DNA from: Natrialba hulunbeirensis JCM 10989
GTDB lineage: Archaea; Halobacteriota; Halobacteria; Halobacteriales; Natrialbaceae
Assembly (NCBI RefSeq): GCF_000337575.1
Contig: NZ_AOIM01000009.1
Location: 1-39,014, forward strand
Reading direction: 5' to 3'
Length of the DNA: 39,014 nt
Shown in pieces: positions 9,712-17,598 of this stretch (positions are counted from its first letter, which is position 1; every line of letters begins with the position of its first letter). The translations under genes and the position numbers were made by a program. The notes under the pieces were generated by a model. It made no database searches and was not told the origin of the DNA. It worked only from the letters and a program-made list of their open reading frames with translations.

Positions 9712-9716
9712 AAAAA
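9712..9716 (-). terminator. Possible T-run terminator after the COX IV-like gene
   Basis: Five consecutive T on the minus strand, about 38 bases after the stop of the small oxidase subunit at 9754. Archaeal termination often occurs at short T-runs. The surrounding 9455-9753 holds no gene. Confidence 0.3.
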
Positions 9717-9753
9717 CGAACCGGTCGTCGGCCGATACCCGCTGGGAGACCGA

Positions 9754-10014
9754 TTACTGAATGGAGTATCCCGCTGCGATGGTGAGCAGGAACACCATGA
9801 ACACGGCGGTCGCCATCATGTACGTGATGGACCGCGGCTCTTCGATCAGGTGCTGGTAGTAGGCAGCGATCAGTCCAATCTTGGCTACTGCGAGCAGTAT
9901 CGTCCCGCCGATTGCGATCGAGTACGCGAAGTCGAACTCGAAGAAGACGAACTTCCCCGTACCCAGTACCAACAGCAGGACGTAAATGATGGTGTACGTT
10001 CGAAGGTCAGCCAT
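9754..10014 (-). CDS. Cytochrome c oxidase subunit IV-like small membrane protein
   Basis: 86 residues with three predicted membrane segments (about 6-24, 31-54 and 62-84). The pattern TYTIIYVLLLVLGTGKFVFFEF ... LLAVAKIGLIAAYYQHLIEEPRSITYMM resembles the prokaryotic COX IV (CtaF/CyoD-like) family, whose members stabilise the subunit I/II core of haem-copper oxidases. The K-x2-L/I-x5-Y-x2-H-L block between TM2 and TM3 is the most typical part. It lies 194 bases after the fused CoxA-CoxC gene on the same strand, with its own TATA-like box, so it may be transcribed both separately and by read-through. It adds the fourth subunit of the complex. Confidence 0.8.
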   Translation of the reverse strand: MADLRTYTIIYVLLLVLGTGKFVFFEFDFAYSIAIGGTILLAVAKIGLIAAYYQHLIEEPRSITYMMATAVFMVFLLTIAAGYSIQ

Positions 10015-10039
10015 TAGCGTAGAATTGTGAGCGTCGGTT

Positions 10040-10048
10040 ACTTATACC
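10040..10048 (-). promoter_or_regulatory. TATA-like box upstream of the COX IV-like gene
   Basis: Minus strand GGTATAAGT, centred about 30 bases before the ATG at 10014. It suggests an independent promoter inside the oxidase cluster. Confidence 0.5.
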
Positions 10049-10208
10049 TTCCTCATGCGCCCCGTCACACCGGTGTGGTGGCGATTATGTTCGTCTACGT
10101 GTTCGTGCTGGATCGTCGCTGTCGCTCATCGCGTATCAGTCATCCAAACTGGCGGCACGTTACTATCAAACCGAAACGCAAAATCGGAACCTGTGTAGCG
10201 AATCGGCG

Positions 10209-12692
10209 CTACATCAGGTAGAACAGTGGGAACAGCAGGACCCACACGATGTCGACGAAGTGCCAGTAGAGTCCGAAGAACTCCACCGGACGATGGTCCT
10301 CGAGGTATGCATCGACGCTGATGATCCGGTAGATCATGAACACGGCGATGAACAGCCCGAGAATCACGTGGAGTGCGTGCAGGCCGGTCGTGACGTAGTA
10401 GATCGAGTACTCGAGGCCGTACCACCAGTACTCGCCGTCAGCGAACTTCATGCTGTACTCGTAGGCCTTCACACCCATGAACGTCAGTCCAAGCAGGAGC
10501 GTCGCCGTCATGGCGCCGAGCAGCCCCTTCTTGTTCTTCCGTTCGGCCATCACGAGTGCGAGGATGACCGTGAAACTCGAGGTGAGCAACACGTAGGTGT
10601 TGAGCAGGCCGGGCCAGGAGGCAAACGGCACAGTCGTCCACTCGTGCCAGCCCATGTGGATGCGCATGAAGATATACGCACCAATGATGGCACCGAAGAC
10701 GACGACGTCAGATGCCAGGAACACCCAGACACCGAACTTGGTGTTGCCGACACCGCCGAACGGCCAGCGCTCTGCAATCTTCATCTCCGGCACTTCGAAG
10801 CGCTCCATGCCGAATTTGTACAGCGTCACGCCCATGATACCGATCCCGACCAGTGTCAGGATTGGATACATGATATTCGGCTCAGCTGCGATGCCGGTCA
10901 GCCCTTCTGGCGGGTTCGGCGTTCCCTCAGCGAAGTCGATGATGTACGGCGTCAGCCCCGATAGACCGAGGAAGAACACGAACGTCCCAACACCGATACC
11001 GAACGGCCAGATGCTGGCGTGGTCGGCGTGTTCCTCTTCGTGCTCGATTGCGGCCTCGGCTTGGTTACCCTGTCCGTGTGCGACCCCGCCGTCCGTCGCG
11101 GCCGGCGAGTCCTCGACGAACTCGAGTCGGCCGCTGGCGTAGCTTGGTCGGCCGTCCCAATTCTCGAGCGGCGGTGGGGATGGAATCGCCCACTCGGCCG
11201 TTCGGGAGAACTCCCACGGGTTGTCGGGAGCGTCGGGGCCGGAGATCCAACTCTTTGCGAGTGTCAGGATCATGATCAGGAACGACGCGCCGAGGATGAA
11301 CGCCCCGACGGTCGCAACCTGGTGGTAGATCTGGGCACCCTCGGCGAAGTGGAAGACACGGCGTGGCGTCTCCCAGGCGAGGAACATCGGGAAGTACAGC
11401 ATGTTGAACCCGATGAAGTAGACCGCGAAGTTGAGTTTGCCCAGGGTCTCCGAGTACATCTTTCCGGAGATCTTCGGCCACCAGTAGTAGATCCCACCGA
11501 CGAGTGCGGTGACCCCTGAAACCATCACGTAGTGGAAGTGGGCGACGACCCAGTAGGTGCCACGGAACTCGTAGTCCAGCACGACGGCACCGAGGAAGAC
11601 CCCGGTAATACCGCCGAGGATGAACAGCACGAGCGCGCCGAGGCTGAACAGGAACGGGGTCGTAAAGCGCACACGTCCCTTGACCATCGTGTAGATCAGC
11701 GCGAAGACCATCAGGTCGAACGGCAGCGAGATCCCGATGGTCGTCGCCATCATCAGCGTCTTGATCTCGAGGTTGATGGTCGTCAGGAACATGTGGTGCA
11801 TCCAGACGAGGAACGACTGGACGGCCACGAGGACCATCGCGATGATGACCCACTTGCGGCCGACGAGGCGTCGTCCGGTGAACGTCTGGAACGTCTCGAA
11901 CATGATCCCCAGCGCGGGGAAGAAGACGATGTACACCTCTGGGTGACCGAAGAACCAGAACAGGTGCGCCCACAGCAGGCTCGAGCCCTGGTCGGTCGCG
12001 AAGTACTGCGTCAGTAAGACGCGGTCACTCACCAGCAACAGCAGCGCAGCGAGCAGTGCTGCGAAGGCGAACAGCATCATCCAGACGGTCAGGAGCCACG
12101 ACCAGGTGAACAGCGGCATGTTCCAGAGGCCGAGGCCTTCCGCACGCGAGCGGTGAATCGTTACGAGGAAGTTCACCGTCCCGATCGTGATCGAAATCAC
12201 GAACAGCATCAGCCCGAGGATGACGGCGTTGCCACCCGTCGTCGCTTCCATCGCGGGTGTGTACGTCGGCACGTTCAGTGGCGCGTACATCGTCCACCCG
12301 CCAGCGAAGGTGCCCTGCTGGAAGAACGAGATGATCAGCAGTACGCCCGAGAACAGGTAGAACCAGTAGCTCAGGGCGTTCATCCGCGGGAACGCGAGGT
12401 CCTTCGCACCGATCTGCAGCGGTACGAGGTAGTTTGCGAATCCGGAGGCGATCGGTGAGAGGAACCAGAACACCATCAACAGCCCGTGTGTCGTGACTGC
12501 CTGGTTGAACTCGTTCCCGCTCAGGATACCGACTCCGCCCGGCTCCCAGAGCTGGATCCGGAAGATCAGCGCCATCGCGCCGCCGAGCAGGAGGAAGAAG
12601 ATGGCGGTAGCGATGTAGAGGATCCCGACGTCCTTGTGGTTCGTCGTGACGAGCCAGCGCTTGACCGTCGTCATTGGTGGGAGATCAGCCAT
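10209..12692 (-). CDS. coxAC: Haem-copper oxidase, fused subunits I and III (CoxA-CoxC)
   Basis: 827 residues. Residues about 10-510 are subunit I. They contain the low-spin haem ligands H69 and H387, CuB ligands H250, H299 and H300, high-spin haem ligand H385 (AHFHYVM), the cross-linked Tyr254 and the D-channel end Glu252 in GHPEVY, and D98 at the D-channel entrance (KDLAFPRMN). This is the A-type layout. The K-channel lysine is missing: the aligned position is Met328 in LPFDLMVF. A charged linker (about 515-585, including HEEEHADH) leads to subunit III (about 590-827: KFGVWVFLASDVVVFG, TTGLHALHVILG, and WHFVDIVWVLLFPLFYLM). The usual subunit III glutamate in S-E-V is Asp. The enzyme reduces O2 to water and pumps protons. 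The start shares one base with the coxB stop, so the two are coupled. Confidence 0.95.
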   Translation of the reverse strand: MADLPPMTTVKRWLVTTNHKDVGILYIATAIFFLLLGGAMALIFRIQLWEPGGVGILSGNEFNQAVTTHGLLMVFWFLSPIASGFANYLVPLQIGAKDLAFPRMNALSYWFYLFSGVLLIISFFQQGTFAGGWTMYAPLNVPTYTPAMEATTGGNAVILGLMLFVISITIGTVNFLVTIHRSRAEGLGLWNMPLFTWSWLLTVWMMLFAFAALLAALLLLVSDRVLLTQYFATDQGSSLLWAHLFWFFGHPEVYIVFFPALGIMFETFQTFTGRRLVGRKWVIIAMVLVAVQSFLVWMHHMFLTTINLEIKTLMMATTIGISLPFDLMVFALIYTMVKGRVRFTTPFLFSLGALVLFILGGITGVFLGAVVLDYEFRGTYWVVAHFHYVMVSGVTALVGGIYYWWPKISGKMYSETLGKLNFAVYFIGFNMLYFPMFLAWETPRRVFHFAEGAQIYHQVATVGAFILGASFLIMILTLAKSWISGPDAPDNPWEFSRTAEWAIPSPPPLENWDGRPSYASGRLEFVEDSPAATDGGVAHGQGNQAEAAIEHEEEHADHASIWPFGIGVGTFVFFLGLSGLTPYIIDFAEGTPNPPEGLTGIAAEPNIMYPILTLVGIGIMGVTLYKFGMERFEVPEMKIAERWPFGGVGNTKFGVWVFLASDVVVFGAIIGAYIFMRIHMGWHEWTTVPFASWPGLLNTYVLLTSSFTVILALVMAERKNKKGLLGAMTATLLLGLTFMGVKAYEYSMKFADGEYWWYGLEYSIYYVTTGLHALHVILGLFIAVFMIYRIISVDAYLEDHRPVEFFGLYWHFVDIVWVLLFPLFYLM

Positions 12693-13765
12693 TATTCGTC
12701 ACCTCCCTCTTCGGTCTCGTCATCGGTTTCCTCGCCGTCACCGTCGTTCGTTTCGTCCGCTTCGTCGTCAGCTTCCTCTTCCTCATCCTCATCATCAGTT
12801 TCGTCGTCTTCAGCTCCCAACTCGACCGTGTAGGTCTCGTCAGTTGGGCCGGTGAAGTCGACAGTCTCCTCGATCGTCTCGAACTCGTCGTCAGTCGAGG
12901 TGATGGTCAGCTCGTACGGTCCACCCTGTTCGATCTCGCCGATCGTGATGGAGCCGTTCTCGAACTCATCGTCAGCGTACGTGAAGCTGAGGTCCTCCTC
13001 GAACTGATCGTTCTCCTCGTGGACGAGCTCGAGTTCGAAGCCGTCAGTGACGCGTTCTTCAGCTTCGTCCTCGAGTGTAATCTCCATGGTGAGCTGTTCG
13101 TCGACCCACTGTTCGAACTCCTCTTCGGAGCGAACATCGACGTCGGCAGTCATGCCGGAGTGGCCGAAGCCACACAGCTCGAAGCACTCGATCAGGTAGT
13201 CGCCGTCTTCTTCGGCGACGAACCAGGTTTCGTCAGTTTCGCCCGGGATCGCGTCAGCCTTTACTCGAAGGTCTGAGATCCCGAACGAGTGCCAGACGTC
13301 CCGTGATGTCACCTCTGTCCAGATCGGTGTATCAGCAGGGATGACGAGCTCACCGCCGGTCTCGATACCGTTCTCGTATTCGAAGTCCCAGCCGAAGGCC
13401 CAGCCTTCGACCTCGACCTCGAGTGTCTCTTCGTCAGGGGTGTCCGGTCCGTCCTCGACGACGAGGAGCATCCCGTAGGACCACACAACCAGCGAAATGA
13501 CGATGATGGCACTCAGTCCGAACGAGAGGAATAGCTTCTTACCGCCCTGTCCGCCTGTCGGAAGTTCTCCGAGCGTCGGCAGATCCTCGTCGGCCTTCGA
13601 GTCGCCGTTATCACGGTACTTGTACGCGTTGTACAAGGTATACGCGATCACGACGACACCGACGAGCGTACCGAGGCCGAGAAACACGAGGAAAATCTCC
13701 TCGAAGATATCGACCCGGGTCTGCACCTGCATCGGAGTCGTGTATGCGTTGAAGATCGTATTCAC
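12692..13765 (-). CDS. coxB: Cytochrome c oxidase subunit II with extra C-terminal domain
   Basis: 357 residues. Two membrane segments (about 22-44 and 78-102) are followed by the extracellular cupredoxin domain. The CuA ligands are present: H159 (DVWHSFG), C194, E196, C198, H202 and M205 (ECFELCGFGHSGM), and the aromatic entry patch is GWAFGWDF (W122, W126). After residue 225 a further beta-rich segment of about 95 residues follows, then a 40-residue Asp/Glu/Thr tail, neither part of the standard subunit. The annotated start is a GTG at 13765, with a GAGG tract directly against it. ATG 12 codons in (13732) is an alternative that loses no domain. A TATA-like minus-strand ACATATAGG lies near 13780-13788. 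It is the first gene of the oxidase operon. Confidence 0.93.
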   Translation of the reverse strand: MNTIFNAYTTPMQVQTRVDIFEEIFLVFLGLGTLVGVVVIAYTLYNAYKYRDNGDSKADEDLPTLGELPTGGQGGKKLFLSFGLSAIIVISLVVWSYGMLLVVEDGPDTPDEETLEVEVEGWAFGWDFEYENGIETGGELVIPADTPIWTEVTSRDVWHSFGISDLRVKADAIPGETDETWFVAEEDGDYLIECFELCGFGHSGMTADVDVRSEEEFEQWVDEQLTMEITLEDEAEERVTDGFELELVHEENDQFEEDLSFTYADDEFENGSITIGEIEQGGPYELTITSTDDEFETIEETVDFTGPTDETYTVELGAEDDETDDEDEEEEADDEADETNDGDGEETDDETEEGGDE

Positions 13766-14130
13766 CTCTATTGGAGCCGCCTATATGTCGGACGGTGGTT
13801 TCCGGGACCACTTATCTATTTGGAAACGGGCCGACGCGTTCAGAGTTGCCGAATGCTGTCTGTCGATGGCTCGCGTCAGCATAGTCTGCCCGTCGACATG
13901 GTCCTCGGGTTGCCTGTTGGAGTCTGTCCTCTTTGTTCTATCGTTGCCGGGGCACGATTTTCGTTAGAATCCTGGAGTATTTCCCCGTCACGAGGCGATC
14001 AATGCGAACAGGTTCGGCACAGCTGATTCACGTTGTGGCTGTGTACACATCGGGCTCCGTCTCTCGCGCCCAGTTACGCTCGCGCGCGGATACCTACTGA
14101 AATCAGAGAGTCGAGCGTGAAAGGGTATTT

Positions 14131-14170
14131 ACATAGACACACACACTCTCATACACCCATACACACACGC
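14131..14170. repeat. CA-rich simple repeat
   Basis: About 40 bases dominated by CA/AC dinucleotides in three blocks, interrupted by TCTCAT and CCATAC. Runs of this kind are uncommon in GC-rich haloarchaeal DNA and can adopt Z-DNA in high salt. Confidence 0.6.
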
Positions 14171-14273
14171 AAAGCCCTACAACGCGCCCCAACGGGCCAC
14201 TACCAGTCCTCGCAGCGACGTACCCACAGACCCCGATAACCACCTCTCTCAGCGCACTGGACAGAGCGCAACC

Positions 14274-14282
14274 CTCTATACT
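14274..14282 (+). promoter_or_regulatory. TATA-like box for the amphi-Trp gene
   Basis: CTCTATACT centred 26 bases before the ATG at 14304, the spacing of a leaderless haloarchaeal promoter. Confidence 0.45.
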
Positions 14283-14303
14283 GTTGCTCTCTAACCACGA
14301 CGT

Positions 14304-14594
14304 ATGCCAGAAGACGTTCTCTTCAAATTCGAACAGCAACTGAGCCGCGACGAGATCGCCGCCTACCTCCGTGCCGCAGCCGACAACTTAGAACAGGGCG
14401 AGGACATCACCCTCTCTGCCGGCTCCGATTCCGTCACCATGTCACCACCAGCAAACCCAACGTTCGAGATCAAAGCCGAACACGAATACTCGAACGAGTC
14501 CGATCCCGGCGAACTCAGCATCGAGTTCGAACTCGAGTGGAAGAAGGGAGCTGACACCGACGACTCGGCGGACGGCTCGTTGCAGATCGAGTAA
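14304..14594 (+). CDS. Amphi-Trp domain protein
   Basis: 96 residues. The order of motifs matches the small amphi-Trp family common in haloarchaea: FKFEQQLSRDEIAAYLRAAADNLEQGEDITLSAGSDSVTMSPP, then an acidic middle, then ELSIEFELEWKK, where an amphipathic strand ends in Trp. Family members are small soluble acidic proteins of unknown function, often found near stress or regulatory genes. It is a single-gene unit with its own TATA-like box and is convergent with the acidic protein gene that follows. Family recognition is from memory of the pattern. Confidence 0.75.
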   Translation: MPEDVLFKFEQQLSRDEIAAYLRAAADNLEQGEDITLSAGSDSVTMSPPANPTFEIKAEHEYSNESDPGELSIEFELEWKKGADTDDSADGSLQIE

Positions 14595-14650
14595 TTGAGT
14601 GATCGAGACGCACGACGGCGCCGAAGACGACGCGAGCACACCGAACCGGC

Positions 14651-15184
14651 TCAGAGTTCGACGACCCACACCCGAAACGACGACGGTAACCCATACACCG
14701 TCTGGAACACGGCGTCGATGAACTGCCCGATTCGGTTCCGGTCTGCTTTCGCACTGACGTGAACGTTGACGCCGTCGGCGTCTTCGGGCCGAGCGATGTC
14801 CTCGATTTTGAACACCGGAAAGTCGTTCAGCAGTTGTTTCAACCGGTCGAGTTCCTCGTCCGTGCAGTCGAGGTTGATCGTACCATCGCCGAACTGGAGC
14901 CACGGGACGCCGAGTGACGGGTCCAGATCTAGTTCCATGTCGTCCTCGCCCTCACTGTCACTGTCACTGCCACTGCCACTGTCACTTCCACCTGCCGCCT
15001 CGCTTCCTCCGTCGCCAGCATCGTCGCTCTCGAGTGCCGTCTCATTGTCAGTCGTACTCGAGTCGAACACACGCTCGTCCGCTTCGAACGTGACGAATCC
15101 GCGTGCACGTGTTCGGTGTGCTGTGATGGCGTCGACGTACAGCTTTCGGCGATCTGCGGGCGCTTCGGCATCGAATCTGGTCAT
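14651..15184 (-). CDS. Conserved acidic haloarchaeal protein with Asp-Ser low-complexity linker, unknown function
   Basis: 177 residues. The N-terminal part ([39 protein letters not shown]) and the C-terminal part ([38 protein letters not shown] and [36 protein letters not shown]) look like folded conserved modules. Between them lies a Gly/Ser/Asp linker (about residues 55-85) encoded by a repeated hexanucleotide. No family name is certain. It is divergent from adk and shares a 59-base bidirectional promoter region with it. A role linked to adk is not implied by anything in the sequence. Confidence 0.8.
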   Translation of the reverse strand: MTRFDAEAPADRRKLYVDAITAHRTRARGFVTFEADERVFDSSTTDNETALESDDAGDGGSEAAGGSDSGSGSDSDSEGEDDMELDLDPSLGVPWLQFGDGTINLDCTDEELDRLKQLLNDFPVFKIEDIARPEDADGVNVHVSAKADRNRIGQFIDAVFQTVYGLPSSFRVWVVEL

Positions 15185-15206
15185 ACAGCAGTAGATGTGC
15201 CCGTTT

Positions 15207-15222
15207 CTTTAAGCCTTTATGC
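15207..15222. promoter_or_regulatory. Back-to-back TATA boxes of a divergent promoter
   Basis: CTTTAAG at 15207-15213 (read as CTTAAAG on the minus strand) is about 26 bases before the start of the acidic protein gene at 15184. CCTTTATGC at 15214-15222 is about 26 bases before the adk ATG at 15244. Both imply leaderless transcripts from a compact shared promoter. Confidence 0.55.
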
Positions 15223-15243
15223 GCTGGCGCTGAACGAGCAGAT

Positions 15244-15879
15244 ATGGCACAGCCACGAATCTTAATTCTCGGGGCTCCCGGGGCAGGCAAAGGGACACAG
15301 AGTGCAAATATCACCGACGAATTCGACGTCGAACACGTCACGACCGGTGATGCGCTCCGTTCGAACAAGCAGATGGATATCTCCGATATGGATACGGAGT
15401 ACGACACCCCGGGCGAGTACATGGATCAGGGCGAACTCGTCCCCGACGAGGTCGTCAACGCTATCGTCGACGAGGCGCTTTCCCAGGCCGACGGCTTCGT
15501 TCTCGACGGTTACCCCCGGAACTTAGAGCAGGCAGAGGAACTCGAGGGGATGACCGATCTCGACGTTGTGCTCTACCTCGATGTTAGCGAGGAGGAACTC
15601 GTCCATCGCCTTACCGGCCGGCGGATGGATCCCGAGACCGGTGAGATCTACCACGTCGAGTACAACCCGCCAGAAGATCCCGAGATCGAGGAACGCCTCG
15701 AGCAGCGCGAGGACGACACCGAGGAGACAGTTCGCGAACGACTTCGTGTCTATCGAGAGAACACAGAACCGGTCGTGGAGTACTACGACGACCAGGGGAC
15801 ACTCGAGCGCGTCGACGGTGAGCAGGCACCCGACGACGTTTGGGAGTCAGTGAAAGAGACGATCGAATCGACGGCGTAG
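15244..15879 (+). CDS. adk: Adenylate kinase
   Basis: 211 residues, catalysing ATP + AMP to 2 ADP in the cytoplasm. The P-loop is GAPGAGKGT (residues 10-18). The AMP-binding region holds TTGDALR, GELVPDE and [10 protein letters not shown], and the LID domain begins at [20 protein letters not shown]. The LID has no zinc cysteines. This is the bacterial-type (short P-loop) kinase that haloarchaea use, not the archaeal trimeric AdkA. Archaea usually have adk immediately after secY, but here about 8.4 kb of other genes intervene. Its 3' end is only 12 bases from that of the convergent pilin-like gene. Confidence 0.96.
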   Translation: MAQPRILILGAPGAGKGTQSANITDEFDVEHVTTGDALRSNKQMDISDMDTEYDTPGEYMDQGELVPDEVVNAIVDEALSQADGFVLDGYPRNLEQAEELEGMTDLDVVLYLDVSEEELVHRLTGRRMDPETGEIYHVEYNPPEDPEIEERLEQREDDTEETVRERLRVYRENTEPVVEYYDDQGTLERVDGEQAPDDVWESVKETIESTA

Positions 15880-15891
15880 ACGAACTACGGA

Positions 15892-17376
15892 CTATCTCCC
15901 ACGGTTATCGATGTTCACTTCGTGATGAGCGACGTTGAGGTAGGTTAGCTGCGGCGGCAGTGTGTAGGTTTCTGGGTAGAGATCGATTTCGTTGTTCTCG
16001 AGTTCGTCATCGTATTTGAAGGAAACTGAGGCAGAGTGGACGTTTGTCGACGATGCAACGAGCGCACCAGTGAAGTCGATGTCCGACTGCATACAGACCT
16101 GTTCCGAACACTGTCCTTGGTGGAACACTTCGTTCTCTGTGTCATCCCAGGGTTCATCACGCGGGGCATAGATCGTTCCGTGGAAGGAAGATTCTCCTGG
16201 CCCAATGCCAACGTGAGTATTCGACGTCCCGTACAACTGCAACTGACCCGCGTTCCCGTCCGTTACGGAAACGTTTCCACCTTCGATATCGAGATGGCCC
16301 GTCGTATAGATTCGCAGTTCGTGATCCGAACCGTCAGGATCCGCGACAAGCTGCCCTTCGATACTCGTGTTTCCATCGACGATGATCGTCGTATTCCCGG
16401 TTGACGTATCGACGACCAGTTGCTCTTCACCGCCGATCGTAATTTCGTCCTCGAAGTACGTTTTGTTGCCGGCGATGGTTCCATTCGTCGTCGGAAGTGA
16501 ATCGTCGTCTTCGTGGTCGTCGATCATCTCCTCGATGACTGGATCAAGTTCGGGCATCGATCCCTCTCTGACTGTCCCGTTCTCTACGTCGGCGTTTTCG
16601 AAGTCATCGAAATTTTCGGAGACAACCATACCGTCTTCGAACGCCTCATCAACGCTCAGGTAGCCAACCTGGACTTCGACGGTCCGATTATCGTGATCGA
16701 CGTTTCGGACAACCGTGTCACCCGCTTGCTGCTCGAAGTAGGACTCCCAGCCGCGATAGTATTCGCTCTCGACGGTGATCGTTACGCTCTCGTTCTCGAC
16801 GACGGCAGATTCACGAAACGTCGTCGTCTCCTCGTGGCTGATGCCGATACCCCCGGTACCGAGGTTCTGTTCGCCGCTCACCGTGACCACTGGCAACGTC
16901 AGTGTTTCAGTGGTCTTTTCGTAATAGATTGGTGGGGAAGAGATAACTCGCGTTTCGTTGCCAGTTTCGCGGAAAACGCTTCCCGCTTGATATGCTAGAA
17001 TCGTCCCATCCTCTCCTTCGTACTCAATCGTTCCGATGGTGAGGTCGATGTCCTCATCGAGCGCCTCCGAGGAAACAGTGATGTTTCCAGTATCTTTCTT
17101 CACGATTGCGCCGTCGTTGCCGACCTCGAGATCCATCGACTGAAGGACATCAGTATTTGACGAGGCAGTACTCATCTGTTGACTCAGTTCCACGAACGCG
17201 GTTTCGACGCGCTCCTGCTCGGAACTCTGCTCGAGACTGGTGACGGTTTCACCGGCGACGAGAAAAATACCTGTGCTAACTGCTGCAACCATTCCGATCA
17301 GTATCACGAACCCGAGCATAGCGGACTGGGCTCGTGATTTCCGTCCGGTTGTGATACCTACATTCCGTCTACCCAT
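15892..17376 (-). CDS. Pilin-like exported protein, paralogue 1 (DUF7289/DUF7305-like)
   Basis: 494 residues. A basic N-terminus (MGRRNVGITTGRKSRAQSA) precedes a hydrophobic helix at about 20-42 (MLGFVILIGMVAAVSTGIFLVAG), the arrangement of haloarchaeal type IV pilin-like or archaellin-like proteins. The following SSEQERVETAFVELSQQM is a helix continuing the pilin stalk. The large ectodomain is acidic and beta-rich with numerous N-x-S/T sequons. Near the C-terminus it has LQLYGTSNTHVGIGPGESSFHGTIYAPR, a CSEQVC cysteine pair and PPQLTYLNVAHHEV. It is about the same length as the next gene and clearly paralogous. I recall the family as DUF7289/DUF7305-like, without certainty. It has its own TATA box, so it is probably a separate unit. 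Confidence 0.82.
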   Translation of the reverse strand: MGRRNVGITTGRKSRAQSAMLGFVILIGMVAAVSTGIFLVAGETVTSLEQSSEQERVETAFVELSQQMSTASSNTDVLQSMDLEVGNDGAIVKKDTGNITVSSEALDEDIDLTIGTIEYEGEDGTILAYQAGSVFRETGNETRVISSPPIYYEKTTETLTLPVVTVSGEQNLGTGGIGISHEETTTFRESAVVENESVTITVESEYYRGWESYFEQQAGDTVVRNVDHDNRTVEVQVGYLSVDEAFEDGMVVSENFDDFENADVENGTVREGSMPELDPVIEEMIDDHEDDDSLPTTNGTIAGNKTYFEDEITIGGEEQLVVDTSTGNTTIIVDGNTSIEGQLVADPDGSDHELRIYTTGHLDIEGGNVSVTDGNAGQLQLYGTSNTHVGIGPGESSFHGTIYAPRDEPWDDTENEVFHQGQCSEQVCMQSDIDFTGALVASSTNVHSASVSFKYDDELENNEIDLYPETYTLPPQLTYLNVAHHEVNIDNRGR

Positions 17377-17396
17377 TATTGTGTCCGCTCATACGT

Positions 17397-17407
17397 CAGT
17401 ATATGAA
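17397..17407 (-). promoter_or_regulatory. TATA box for pilin-like paralogue 1
   Basis: Minus strand TTCATATACTG, centred 26 bases before the start at 17376. It lies in the 222-base gap between the paralogues. Confidence 0.55.
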
Positions 17408-17598
17408 TCGCGTCGTTTGATCATACCATTCAGAACAGTTTACTTTCGTTTCTTTTGTTCTATTACGGCTGGTTAGAACCATCCGCCTCGGACAAAGCAC
17501 ACGATCAGTCCGTACGAGTAGTGATTGGGTGTACCGATTTACTCGAGACACTGTTCGATAGTGATGATCGTACTAGTGCGGGGAAAGAAGAGCAGTAC

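Larger units (their letters stand above)
13766..14303. other. Gene-free stretch upstream of coxB
   Basis: 538 bases between divergent genes. It holds the coxB promoter at its left end, the promoter for the amphi-Trp gene at its right end and a CA-rich simple repeat at 14131-14170. No open frame here has haloarchaeal codon bias or a recognisable product. Confidence 0.5.

Noticed and set aside
14103..14339. 78-residue minus-strand frame over the CA-rich repeat
   Set aside because: It is composed largely of repeat-encoded Val/Cys/Tyr runs, lacks coding bias and overlaps the amphi-Trp promoter.
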